Under the pieces are notes generated by a model that was given only the letters and a program-made list of their open reading frames with translations, did no database searches and was not told the origin of the DNA. A stretch of 64,000 bases of DNA. It comes from Mucilaginibacter pineti (lineage in GTDB: Bacteria > Bacteroidota > Bacteroidia > Sphingobacteriales > Sphingobacteriaceae). Positions 51,568 through 59,869 of this stretch are shown here, in pieces (within the stretch, counting starts at the first letter, position 1; every line of letters starts with the position of its first letter). The stretch is from assembly GCF_900101875.1 (NCBI RefSeq), contig NZ_FNAI01000021.1:1-64000 (forward strand), in the 5' to 3' direction. The translations under genes and the position numbers were made by a program.

Positions 51568-53304
51568 ATGGCAAAAAACGTTGCAGACCAATTGGTTGAA
51601 ATGCTGGTGAACGCCGGTATTAAAAGGATATATGCCGTAACCGGCGATAGCTTAAACGAGGTGAACGATGCCGTAAGGCGCGAAGGAACCATACAATGGG
51701 TACACGTGCGCCATGAGGAGGCAGGTGCCTACGCCGCCGGTGCCGAAGCCCAGCTGAATGGCCTGGCCTGCTGCGCGGGCAGCAGCGGCCCCGGCCATGT
51801 GCATTTAATAAACGGCTTGTATGATGCCCACCGCTCGGGCGCACCGGTTATTGCCATAGCATCTACCATTGCCACGTTTGAGTTTGGTACGGGCTACTTT
51901 CAGGAAACCAATACCATTAAGCTGTTTGATGATTGCAGTTATTTTAACCAGATAGCCACCACCGCCAAACAATTGCCCCGCATGCTGCAAGCCGGCATCC
52001 AGAGTGCGCTGCACCAGAAAGGTGTGGCCGTAATAGGTTTACCCGGCGATGTAACCAAGATGGATGCCGAAGAAATAGATTCGGCGGTACAAAATTTTAA
52101 CCCTATCCCGGTGATCAGGCCGTCGGATGCGGATATAAACAAGCTGGCAGACCTTATCAGTAACTATAATAAGATCACTATTTTTTGCGGTATAGGTGCT
52201 GCCGATGCGCATGACGAAGTGGTTGCCCTATCGCAAAGGCTGAATGCTGCGGTTGCCTACTCCTTCCGCGCTAAAATGGATATTCAGTATGAAAACCCCA
52301 ATGAGGTTGGCATGACCGGCCTGCTTGGCCTGCCATCTGCCTATCACAGTATGCACGAAAGCGACCTGCTGATTTTGTTAGGTACAGATTTCCCCTACAC
52401 GCCGTTTATGCCTACCGATTGCAAAATTGTACAGGTTGATACCAAACCCGAGCGTATCGGTCGGCGGGCTAAGGTTGATGTGGGTTTATGCGGATCTGTT
52501 AAGGACACCCTTACCGCCCTGCTGCCGCTCATCGCCCAAAAAGATGATGACAGCTTCCTGAAAGCTCAGCTAAAAGTTTATGCCGATGTAAAAGATAAAA
52601 TGCAAACCTATGTTGACGATAGCGGCGAAACCGACAAGATCCACCCAGAATTTGTGGCCAGCGTATTGGATAAGCTGGCCACTGATGATGCCATATTTAC
52701 GGTAGATACGGGCATGTCCTGCGTGTGGGGTTCCCGTTATATAAACGCCACAGGCAAGCGAAAAATGATAGGCTCTTTTAATCATGGCTCTATGGCTAAT
52801 GCCATGCCGCAGGCTATCGGTGCCGCGCTGGCCCGCCCCGGCCAGCAGGTGATTGCACTTTGCGGCGATGGCGGCTTATCCATGATGCTTGGTGATCTGG
52901 CAACTATTGTTCAATACAAGCTGCCCGTTAAGATTGTTGTTTTCAATAACCGTTCGCTGGGCATGGTAAAGCTGGAAATGGAAGTAGCCGGCCTGCCCGA
53001 TTGGCAAACAGATATGTACAATCCCGATTTTGCACTGGTAGCCCAGGCTATGGGTATAAAGGGTTTCACCGTAACCGAACCCAGCCAGGTTAAACAGGCC
53101 ATAACCGATGCCTTAGCCTTTGACGGCCCCGCGCTGATAAACGTATTTACCGATCCTAACGCGCTGGCTATGCCTCCCAAAATTGAGTTTGAACAAGTAA
53201 AAGGCATGGCCGTATCCATGACCAAACTCATGCTCAACGGCCACATGGATGAAGTGCTGGATACCGTAAAAGCCAATTACAAGCATTTGAAGGATTTGCT
53301 GTAA
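51568..53304 (+). CDS. poxB: Pyruvate oxidase / pyruvate dehydrogenase (quinone)
   Basis: ThDP- and FAD-dependent enzyme of the PoxB type, converting pyruvate to acetate (or acetyl phosphate) and CO2. From the ATG at 51568 (MAKNVADQLVEMLVNAGIKR) it is 578 residues. It has YAVTGDSLNEVNDA, HEEAGAYAAGAEAQLNGL, CGDGGLSMMLGDLATI and VFNNRSLGMVKLEMEVAG. The EAGAYAAGAEA block and the ordering fit PoxB rather than acetolactate synthase. A quinone acceptor would make it a membrane-associated enzyme, but the C-terminal lipid-binding helix cannot be confirmed. Confidence 0.9.
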   Translation: MAKNVADQLVEMLVNAGIKRIYAVTGDSLNEVNDAVRREGTIQWVHVRHEEAGAYAAGAEAQLNGLACCAGSSGPGHVHLINGLYDAHRSGAPVIAIASTIATFEFGTGYFQETNTIKLFDDCSYFNQIATTAKQLPRMLQAGIQSALHQKGVAVIGLPGDVTKMDAEEIDSAVQNFNPIPVIRPSDADINKLADLISNYNKITIFCGIGAADAHDEVVALSQRLNAAVAYSFRAKMDIQYENPNEVGMTGLLGLPSAYHSMHESDLLILLGTDFPYTPFMPTDCKIVQVDTKPERIGRRAKVDVGLCGSVKDTLTALLPLIAQKDDDSFLKAQLKVYADVKDKMQTYVDDSGETDKIHPEFVASVLDKLATDDAIFTVDTGMSCVWGSRYINATGKRKMIGSFNHGSMANAMPQAIGAALARPGQQVIALCGDGGLSMMLGDLATIVQYKLPVKIVVFNNRSLGMVKLEMEVAGLPDWQTDMYNPDFALVAQAMGIKGFTVTEPSQVKQAITDALAFDGPALINVFTDPNALAMPPKIEFEQVKGMAVSMTKLMLNGHMDEVLDTVKANYKHLKDLL

Positions 53305-53335
53305 AAGCTTATCCCCATTTGTATTTTCTTACTCC

Positions 53336-53427
53336 TGTCATTCTGAGGTACGAAGAATCTATTCTTGAACTTTGCATAATGGATACGCTATTCGCAGAAC
53401 AGATGCTTCACTACGTTCAGCATGACA
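53336..53427. repeat. GTCATCCTGAGG-type inverted repeat, copy 2
   Basis: Ends TGTCATTCTGAGGTACGAAG and CTACGTTCAGCATGACA, inner AATCTATTCTTGA and GAACAGATGCTTCA. Between poxB and the M1 peptidase. Confidence 0.78.
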
Positions 53428-53446
53428 AAGTAAAACAGTCCAACAA

Positions 53447-53476
53447 CAAAAAACCCGGCGGTTGCCGGGTTTTTTG
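53447..53476. terminator. Bidirectional terminator between poxB and the M1 peptidase
   Basis: Stem AAAACCCGGC / GCCGGGTTTT with loop GGTT, flanked by A's and T's. Convergent genes on both sides. Confidence 0.88.
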
Positions 53477-53479
53477 CTT

Positions 53480-55462
53480 TTATTTTTTCCAAACGTTGTT
53501 GCTCGGGTTGTAATCGGGCAGTACGCTGTCTGGGTCGTAGGTTACAGATTCAATTTCTTCTGTTGATGGGTATTTGTAAACGAATGTTCCAAAACGTTCC
53601 CAAATTTCAACCGGCAATTTTACACGGTCGGTTTTGCCGCTTTTGGTTTTAATATCCAGGATAACCGGCATAGCCATTTTACCCAGGTTATCTAACGTGA
53701 TCAGCGCACCTTTTGAAGCATCGTTATCAACATATTTAACATCGCTAACGGCTACATCCAAACGCCAGTCGTTCATGAACCAGCCTCTCCAAAACCATTG
53801 CAGGTTTTCGCCGGCGGCATTTTCAATGGTGCGGAAAAAGTCGTCAGGTGTAGGGTGTTTAAATGCCCACCTGTTAATATAAGTCTGGAAAGCAAAGTCA
53901 AAACGCTCAGGGCCTAAGATCTGCTCGCGCAGTAATACTAAACCAGCACTTGGTTTTGAATATAGTAAAGTACCGGTATTACCTTCTTTAAGGTTGGCCG
54001 GTTGGCTCATTATCGGCTCTAAACCCACTCTGGTAAAGTTGTCGCCAATTTTGTGCATATCGCCTGGCTTTTTGTAGTACTCACCGTCGTTAAAGTTTTT
54101 GGTAGATAGGGTATTAATAAAAGTATTGAAACCTTCGTCCATCCAGCCGTACATACGCTCGTTTGAGCCTACTATCATCGGGAACCAGGTGTGGCCAAAC
54201 TCGTGGTCATTTACCCCCCAAAGGCTTCCCCTTGATGCTTTATATCCGCAAAAAACAATACCTGGATATTCCATACCACCAACTATACTGGCAACCGCGG
54301 TAGCCGCAGGGTAAGGATATTCAAACCATTTAGATGAGTTGTATTCGATTGATTTTTTTACGTATTCGGTTGAACGGCCCCATGCGCTGTTGCCATCGCT
54401 TTCTACAGGGTAGGCCGATATAGCGATTGATTTTTTACCGCTTGGCAAATCCATCTTGGCGGCATCAACAATAAACGCTGCCGATGATGACCATGAGGCA
54501 TCACGTGCATTCTTTATTTTAAAGTGCCAGGTAAGCTCGGTTTTACCGGCCGGGCGAGATTTTGGATCGGTTACTTCGCTTGCGCTGCGGATAATTACCG
54601 TTTTTTCACTTTTCTCAGCTTCGGCCCAGCGTTTTTGTTGCTCCGGCGTATATACATCCTGCGGGTTCAATAACTCGCCAGATGCTACCACGATATGGTT
54701 TGCAGGGGCGGTAATGCTCAGGTCGAAATCGCCATATTCCAGGTAAAACTCACCCGGACCAGTGTATGGCAGGGTATTCCAGCCCATTACATCGTCATAA
54801 ACGCACATGCGCGGGTACCATTGGGCTACAGCATACATTTTACCATTTTTGGTAACCTGGTAACCCATCCTGTCTGACCCATAGTTTGGCGATACGAATG
54901 AATACTCAATTTTAATTTTCACCTGGCCGCCGTTTGCAGTAACTTCCTTAGGCAGGAAAATTTGCATACGGGTATCATTGATCAGGTATTTAACGTCGGC
55001 AAAGTCGCCTTTACCGGCGGCATATTTTACCGATTTTATTTTATAACCTGCATCAAAAGTTTGACCACGGCCCCAGTTACGGCTGCCTGAAGGCGGCACT
55101 ATGGCAGTACCACGAGAATCTGACTTAAATAAATTCTGATCCAGCTGCATCCACAAAAAGCCCAGGTTTTGCGGACTGTTATTGGTATAAGTTAACACTT
55201 CCGAACCGCTGATCTCGTCGGTTTGGTCGTTCAGTTTTGCTGCCAGGGCATAGTCGGCACGGTTTTGCCAGTATTTGGCACCGGGCTGGCCATCTGCCGC
55301 ACGAAATTCTGTTCCGTTTTTGGTGTAGAACAAAGGGCCGAAAGTTTCATGATAATTGTAATCGGATGCTGGAGGGGTAGCAGGTGTGGTTTGCTGTGCG
55401 CTGCCAACACCAACTGCCAGCATAAAGGCCATGCTGAAACCGGCCGTCAGTTTTAAATTCAT
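53480..55462 (-). CDS. M1 family zinc metallopeptidase, exported
   Basis: A 660-residue protein with signal peptide (LTAGFSMAFMLAVGVGSAQQ). It carries the GGMEYPG substrate block (395-401, in the place of GAMEN), the zinc motif HEFGH (420-424) and the third zinc ligand E443 in MDEGFNTF. The C-terminal part forms the usual catalytic helical domain. A periplasmic or secreted aminopeptidase. Confidence 0.92.
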   Translation of the reverse strand: MNLKLTAGFSMAFMLAVGVGSAQQTTPATPPASDYNYHETFGPLFYTKNGTEFRAADGQPGAKYWQNRADYALAAKLNDQTDEISGSEVLTYTNNSPQNLGFLWMQLDQNLFKSDSRGTAIVPPSGSRNWGRGQTFDAGYKIKSVKYAAGKGDFADVKYLINDTRMQIFLPKEVTANGGQVKIKIEYSFVSPNYGSDRMGYQVTKNGKMYAVAQWYPRMCVYDDVMGWNTLPYTGPGEFYLEYGDFDLSITAPANHIVVASGELLNPQDVYTPEQQKRWAEAEKSEKTVIIRSASEVTDPKSRPAGKTELTWHFKIKNARDASWSSSAAFIVDAAKMDLPSGKKSIAISAYPVESDGNSAWGRSTEYVKKSIEYNSSKWFEYPYPAATAVASIVGGMEYPGIVFCGYKASRGSLWGVNDHEFGHTWFPMIVGSNERMYGWMDEGFNTFINTLSTKNFNDGEYYKKPGDMHKIGDNFTRVGLEPIMSQPANLKEGNTGTLLYSKPSAGLVLLREQILGPERFDFAFQTYINRWAFKHPTPDDFFRTIENAAGENLQWFWRGWFMNDWRLDVAVSDVKYVDNDASKGALITLDNLGKMAMPVILDIKTKSGKTDRVKLPVEIWERFGTFVYKYPSTEEIESVTYDPDSVLPDYNPSNNVWKK

Positions 55463-55701
55463 TCAGTTAATTTTTGAGTATACTAAGCAAGTATACTACA
55501 AAAAATTGTTTTGAATGTTCTTGGTAAAACGATTGTTACCGAAATATTAATTATTGAATTACCGCGTTTATTGAATTTGCATTTTCCATTCAATACACTA
55601 TAAATCAGGTAGATTTAATTGATTTTAGCTGCAAAATATTATCCGGATGTAATAAATGGGATAAAATATGTCAATTAAAATTATGTTTAGTAAATTTGAT
55701 T

Positions 55702-55929
55702 ATGACCACCCTGACAGTTAACATACAAAACGAGAACGATCTGCCGCTTTTACAGGAGATATTGAACCGTTTTGGGTTGAGTTATACCGTTGATGTTGAG
55801 AAGGATTACGTTTTTTCTGAAAAAGATATTGCCGGGCTGCTCAAGTCAAAACAAGATTTTTTAGATGGCAAAACAACTGCCCGTAACTGGACAGATATAG
55901 AAGACGATCTGAACCGTGGCTACAATTAA
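55702..55929 (+). CDS. Antitoxin-like protein of a RelE/ParE-type pair
   Basis: A 75-residue protein from the ATG at 55702 (MTTLTVNIQNENDLPLLQEI). It has the N-terminal strand of small antitoxins, then an acidic helical part (DYVFSEKDIAGLLKSKQDFL; TARNWTDIEDDLNRGYN). The last 14 bases overlap the toxin gene. No in-window homolog of the first antitoxin. Confidence 0.72.
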   Translation: MTTLTVNIQNENDLPLLQEILNRFGLSYTVDVEKDYVFSEKDIAGLLKSKQDFLDGKTTARNWTDIEDDLNRGYN

Positions 55930-56227
55930 GCTTTTAAAAAGAGCCGAACTTGAACTTATTGATGCTTGCGATTGGTATGAAAAGCAGCAAAAAGGGTTAT
56001 CCGGTTACTTTAGACGTATGATTAAAAGCTCATTGACCTTAATAGGTTCAAACCCGGAGCTTTACTCAAAAAAATACAATACGGATCTGCATTTTACACC
56101 GATGAGCAAGTTCCCTTATGTAATTGTTTACTGGTACGATAGCCACTTGGATACCGTGTTTGTAACTTCAATTTTTCATACCAAAAGAAATCCTGAAGGT
56201 TTTGAAAGCAGCGGCGGCAATAAATAG
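55916..56227 (+). CDS. RelE/ParE-type toxin
   Basis: A 103-residue protein beginning at a GTG that lies inside the antitoxin gene (MATIKLLKRAELELIDACDW). It has the family core: KRAELELIDACDWYEKQQKG, GYFRRMIKSSLTLIGSNPEL, and KFPYVIVYWYDSHLDTVFV, ending FHTKRNPEGF. It is either a gyrase-targeting ParE or an mRNA-cleaving RelE. Overlap with the antitoxin implies translational coupling. Confidence 0.82.
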   Translation: MATIKLLKRAELELIDACDWYEKQQKGLSGYFRRMIKSSLTLIGSNPELYSKKYNTDLHFTPMSKFPYVIVYWYDSHLDTVFVTSIFHTKRNPEGFESSGGNK

Positions 56228-56249
56228 CAGTATACCAACCGCACAAGTT

Positions 56250-56600
56250 CTACTTCCCTAGAAAATGATCGGCATAAACCTTTTCATCAAAGCCGAAGAA
56301 AAGGAAGTCGCCATCCTCAATTACCGGGCGTTTTATCATGCTGGTTTTTTGTTGTAAAAGCTGTAAGGCATCGGCGGTGGTTTTAACGCTTTCTTTAACG
56401 GCGGGATCCAGCTGTTTCCAGGTAAGGCCTTGTTTGTTCATGAATTTTTCGTAACCGGCTTTGCTATCCCACTCCTGTAGTTTATCGTTGCTTACGCCCA
56501 GCTTTTTAAAATCCTGAAAATCGTAATCAACCTTGTTGGTCTTTAGCCAGTCGAGCGCTTTTTTTACTGTGTTACAATTGGTAATTCCGTAAACTTTCAT
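56250..56600 (-). CDS. ArsC/Spx-family protein
   Basis: A 116-residue thioredoxin-like protein. The N-terminal YGITNCNTVKKALDWLK has one cysteine followed by polar residues and then the family helix, and it keeps SMIKRPVIED for the cis-proline region. The second cysteines of true ArsC arsenate reductases are absent, so it is nearer the YffB or Spx-like group; the function is not known. Upstream of pth on the opposite-reading strand order: pth is transcribed first, this second. Confidence 0.82.
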   Translation of the reverse strand: MKVYGITNCNTVKKALDWLKTNKVDYDFQDFKKLGVSNDKLQEWDSKAGYEKFMNKQGLTWKQLDPAVKESVKTTADALQLLQQKTSMIKRPVIEDGDFLFFGFDEKVYADHFLGK

Positions 56601-56617
56601 GGTGTAAATGTAAAGGC

Positions 56618-57178
56618 TTATTTGTTAAAACGTGTCATGGTAAGTTCAGTACCTATGGTGGCAAAACTTTTCACCATTTCAATGGAGCGATCAATTAATG
56701 CCGGCAATTCGGGCTGTTCGTCTTTATCAAAACCGCTCAGCACATAATCAACCTGGCGGCCTTTGGGATAGTTATCGCCAACGCCAAAACGCAGGCGGGC
56801 GTAGTTATTATTGCCAAGCGTGGCCTCAATATGTTTTAAGCCGTTATGCCCGGCGGCACTGCCTTTAGGCTTTAACCGCAACGTACCCAGGGGCAGGGCA
56901 ATATCATCAACAATTACCAACACATTTTCAATGGGGATCTTCAAATCCTGCATCCAATGGTTTAAGGCCTTACCGCTAAGGTTCATAAAGGTGGTGGGCT
57001 TTATTAAATGCAGGGTGCGCCCTTTGAACGATACCTCGGTATAATAAGCCAGGCGCATGTTGTAAAACTTAGCGTTCTCCTGCTTTGCCAGCTCATCAAG
57101 CACCATAAAACCAATGTTATGCCTGGTATCAGCATACTCGGGCCCTATATTTCCTAAACCAACTATTAAGTATTTCAT
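56618..57178 (-). CDS. pth: Peptidyl-tRNA hydrolase
   Basis: Releases tRNA from stalled peptidyl-tRNA. The 186-residue protein has LIVGLGNIGPEYADTRHNIG, KPTTFMNLSGKAL, DDIALPLGTLRLKPKGSAAG and HNGLKHIEATLG with the active histidine near the N-terminus (H20). Downstream of rplY on the same strand, with the S23 remnant between. Confidence 0.96.
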   Translation of the reverse strand: MKYLIVGLGNIGPEYADTRHNIGFMVLDELAKQENAKFYNMRLAYYTEVSFKGRTLHLIKPTTFMNLSGKALNHWMQDLKIPIENVLVIVDDIALPLGTLRLKPKGSAAGHNGLKHIEATLGNNNYARLRFGVGDNYPKGRQVDYVLSGFDKDEQPELPALIDRSIEMVKSFATIGTELTMTRFNK

Positions 57179-57208
57179 TTGTGGGGCAAAGATAAAAGAC
57201 TTTTTTAG

Positions 57209-57678
57209 GGAGTAAAGACGAAAAGAGCAAGGATAAAGGACTTTTTAAGGAGTAGGGATAAAAGACTAAAGTATAGTGGCTGCAAAAGCACTGATTCGTT
57301 TTTGTAAGGATTGAATTTTAAGCAGCAAATCGGCATAATCTGCATCTACGCATAAATTGCACTTTTCAGCTATGATTAATTGTGTTTCCAATTCAAAAGC
57401 CGAACCTAAACTTATTGATAAAAAATGTGCAAAATCTTTTTCTGACTTTCGGGCGCCGATCCCTCAGCAATATTTGACGGTATCGAAACGGCTGCCCGGT
57501 ATAACTGGCTTGAAATTCCAAATTTATGTTCATTCGGAAACTTCTGAGTTAGTTGATAAATGTCCCGGGATAACTCCACGGAGTCAATCCAAATTTTAAG
57601 CTGTCTGAAATTGTGTTTTAACATCAAGCGTAATATACATTGCAAATAAATCCTTTGTCTTTTATCCTTTCATCTTTT
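57209..57678 (-). mobile_element. Word inverted repeat with an S23 gene between its arms
   Basis: Minus strand: the arm GACAAAAGATGAAAGGATAA, AAGACAAAGGATTT (57648-57678), the S23 gene, then the complementary arm CTTTAGTCTTTTATCCCTAC, TCCTTAAAAAGTCC (57209-57270). The match AGGATAAAAGACAAAG to GGGATAAAAGACTAAAG is clear. The layout is that of the other word repeats with a gene in the loop. It explains the 557-base gap between pth and rplY; a terminator of rplY (57684-57721) lies beside it. Confidence 0.6.
57266..57624 (-). pseudogene. S23 four-helix-bundle protein, frameshifted
   Basis: The 23S rRNA intervening-sequence (S23) family of four-helix-bundle proteins. From MLKHNFRQLKIWIDS (ATG 57624) the frame runs to SIPSNIAEGSA, where an extra two bases (or a lost one) in GCGCCCGAAAG breaks it. 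The other frame continues exactly as the family does: RKSEKDFAHFLSISLGSAFE, LETQLIIAEKCNL, ending FAATIL at 57266. The first half alone would be 77 residues counted from 57645. Most likely inactive unless the shift is programmed or a sequencing error. Confidence 0.85.
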
Positions 57679-57683
57679 GTCAA

Positions 57684-57721
57684 AAAAAAACGCGCCGGGC
57701 AAAGCCTGGCGCGTTTTTTTT
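57684..57721 (-). terminator. Terminator of rplY
   Basis: Stem AACGCGCCGGGC / GCCTGGCGCGTT with an AAA loop, followed by eight T's on each strand. It lies 15-50 bases past the rplY stop on the minus strand. Confidence 0.88.
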
Positions 57722-57735
57722 AAATCAGGGATAAA

Positions 57736-58320
57736 TTATTTTTTACCTGAAGCAGCTTCCTGCTCTGCCTGACGTAATGCGCGTGAAGTAGTTACCGATA
57801 CGATAGTATCTTCCTGGGCATTGGTAATAGTAAGGTTTGGAAGGTTAATTTCCGCAACTTTTACTGATTTACCTACTTCAAGGGCTTCAATACTTACTTC
57901 AATAGCATCTAAATGATCTTTAGGTAATGCTTTGATGCGCAGTTTCCTTAGTTTTTGAACTAATTTACCACCCACTTTAACACCTGGAGATGTACCGGTT
58001 AATTTAACTGGGATCTCGATAGCGATTGGCTTTTTCTCGTCAAGCAACAAAAAGTCGATGTGGATGATTTGTTCAGTTAAAGGGTGAAACTGAATATCTT
58101 TAATGATAGCCTGTGATTTAACACCTGCAACTTCAAGATCGATGAAATGAACAACCGGAGTATAAACTACGGCTCTCAAATCAGCTGCGGACACTGCAAA
58201 GTGGGTTTGAGTTGGCCCACCGTAAAGTACTGCAGGCACAAGGCCTTGATAACGCAGTTCTTTAGCGTCTCTTTTCCCTACGTTCTCTCTTGGAGAACCG
58301 CTAATAGCAATTGATTTCAT
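57736..58320 (-). CDS. rplY: 50S ribosomal protein L25/TL5/CTC
   Basis: 5S rRNA-binding protein of the large subunit, long CTC form of 194 residues. N-terminal L25 domain (AISGSPRENVGKRDAKELRY, VPAVLYGG), then the TL5 C-terminal beta domain (PIAIEIPVKLTGTSPGVKVG) and a short Ala/Glu-rich tail. Starts at an ATG, separated from prs by CTCTCC repeats. Confidence 0.96.
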   Translation of the reverse strand: MKSIAISGSPRENVGKRDAKELRYQGLVPAVLYGGPTQTHFAVSAADLRAVVYTPVVHFIDLEVAGVKSQAIIKDIQFHPLTEQIIHIDFLLLDEKKPIAIEIPVKLTGTSPGVKVGGKLVQKLRKLRIKALPKDHLDAIEVSIEALEVGKSVKVAEINLPNLTITNAQEDTIVSVTTSRALRQAEQEAASGKK

Positions 58321-58344
58321 TGTTTTTTATTTATTTATTGTTTA

Positions 58345-58456
58345 AGCCTCAACCAACCCTCTCCAAAGGAGAGGGCTAAATAAGGAGATCTTTATTCTAT
58401 TTCACTAAACCCCGTTTATCCAACTCCTCTCCTTTGGAGAGGAGTTAGGTGAGGCT
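58345..58456. repeat. CTCTCC-type palindromic repeats between prs and rplY
   Basis: AGCCTCAACCAACCCTCTCC, AAAGGAGAGGG, a spacer, then CTCTCCTTTGGAGAGGAGTT and AGGTGAGGCT. Outer ends AGCCTCA and TGAGGCT are inverted. It lies at the 3' end of prs. Confidence 0.78.
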
Positions 58457-58461
58457 GCTCT

Positions 58462-59406
58462 TTAATCTACCCTGAACAACTGGCTTATTGAGCCATGTTC
58501 GTTTACGTTGCTTATTGCCTTTGCAAAAAGCTCGGCTGTTGATAGCACCCTTATTTTTTCGCTTTGATGTTTCAGCGGGATGGTATCGGTAACTATCAGT
58601 TCGGTTAAAGCCGAATTTTCGATGGTTTCATAGGCTTTACCAGATAATACCGGGTGTGTACAAACCGCGCGAACGCTGCGTGCACCACGCTCCATGATTA
58701 ATCCGGCGGCTTTGGCCAGCGTACCTGCGGTATCGCAGATATCATCAATTAACACAATATCCTGGTCGGTAACATCGCCAATTAACGTCATCGATTCAAT
58801 TTCGTTGGCGCGTTTACGGCGTTTATCGCAAATTACAACCTCGGCATTAAAAAACTTGGCGAAGCTGCGTGCCCTGTATGAACCGCCCATATCTGGCGAG
58901 GCAATGGTTAAATTACCTAAGCCCAGGCTTTTTATATACGGCACAAAAATGATAGAAGCATCGAGGTGATCAACCGGGATATCAAAAAATCCCTGTATCT
59001 GCGCCGCGTGCAAATCCATCGTCATGATGCGGTTAATACCGGCTGCCACCAATAAATTGGCTACCAGCTTGGCACTTATGGCAACACGGGGTTTATCTTT
59101 CCTGTCTTGCCGGGCCAATCCAAAATAAGGGATAACAGCGTTTACATAATGTGATGATGCACGGCGGGCGGCATCTGTCATCATTAATAACTCCATTAAA
59201 TTATCGGTGGGTTGGTGGGTACTCTGGATCAGGAAAACATCGCATCCGCGTACCGACTCGTTAAAATGTGGCTGAAACTCGCCATCGCTAAAACGTGAAA
59301 GTACTACATCGCCCAATTCGCGACCGTAAGCATCAGCAATTTTTTTAGCCAGTGCTGTTGAGCCTGAGCCTGCAAATAATTTAACCGGATTAAATTGTAA
59401 AGGCAT
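58462..59406 (-). CDS. prs: Ribose-phosphate pyrophosphokinase
   Basis: Makes PRPP from ribose 5-phosphate and ATP. The 314-residue protein has the ATP-binding FSDGEFQPHFNESVRGCDVF, the MDLHAAQIQGFFDIPVD block and the PRPP loop VLIDDICDTAGTLAKAA. First gene after tRNA-Gln on this strand; rplY follows. Confidence 0.97.
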   Translation of the reverse strand: MPLQFNPVKLFAGSGSTALAKKIADAYGRELGDVVLSRFSDGEFQPHFNESVRGCDVFLIQSTHQPTDNLMELLMMTDAARRASSHYVNAVIPYFGLARQDRKDKPRVAISAKLVANLLVAAGINRIMTMDLHAAQIQGFFDIPVDHLDASIIFVPYIKSLGLGNLTIASPDMGGSYRARSFAKFFNAEVVICDKRRKRANEIESMTLIGDVTDQDIVLIDDICDTAGTLAKAAGLIMERGARSVRAVCTHPVLSGKAYETIENSALTELIVTDTIPLKHQSEKIRVLSTAELFAKAISNVNEHGSISQLFRVD

Positions 59407-59412
59407 TTTTCT

Positions 59413-59579
59413 TGATTTTGAATTTCGGATGTTCGACTTCGGATTTAGTTAATTTTCAATCCCTTACCAAGGTAAGATAAAATTAACAGCTTCGTTAGCA
59501 ACAGCCTAAAATACAATTCGGATTTCATTTTTTCTATCGAACCTAAATCCGAAATTGAAAATACGAAATCCGAAATCTT
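59413..59579 (-). repeat. Word inverted repeat (GGATTTCGG word) between tRNA-Gln and prs
   Basis: On the minus strand GATTTCGGATTTCGTATTTT, CAATTTCGGATTTAGG, then a spacer with GTTGCTAACGAAGCTG, and AAATCCGAAGTCGAACATCC, GAAATTCAAAATC. It occupies the leader between the tRNA and prs. Confidence 0.68.
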
Positions 59580-59582
59580 CTT

Positions 59583-59655
59583 GTTGCCCGACCAGGATTC
59601 GAACCTAGACAAACGGTACCAAAAACCGTCGTACTACCATTATACTATCAGGCAA
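59583..59655 (-). tRNA. tRNA-Gln (anticodon TTG)
   Basis: The minus strand gives a 73-base cloverleaf: acceptor TTGCCTG / CGGGCAA, D-arm AGTATAATGGTAGTACG, anticodon stem ACGGT/ACCGT around TTTTGGT (anticodon TTG, Gln), T-arm AGGTTCGAATCCT. The weak U1-A72 pair is usual in glutamine tRNAs. CCA is not encoded. Confidence 0.93.
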
Positions 59656-59869
59656 TCTCCTTTGGTTTGTTTTTACTCTCCGAAAAGGAATGCAAATATA
59701 AGACGATTTTTTAACTCTCAAAACAGAATTTAAAAAAAGTATTTAACAACCTGTTTTACACCCAAAAATGCGTTAAAAAGTGTTAATAAGGCGGTTTTGG
59801 TTTCCCCGTCGAGATAGTTTTTATTACTTTCGGCTATATTAAACCTTTTGCTATCGAAAATATCCTGAC

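Noticed and set aside
57357..57599. Plus-strand frame through the S23 remnant
   Set aside because: It is the reverse complement of the frameshifted S23 gene.
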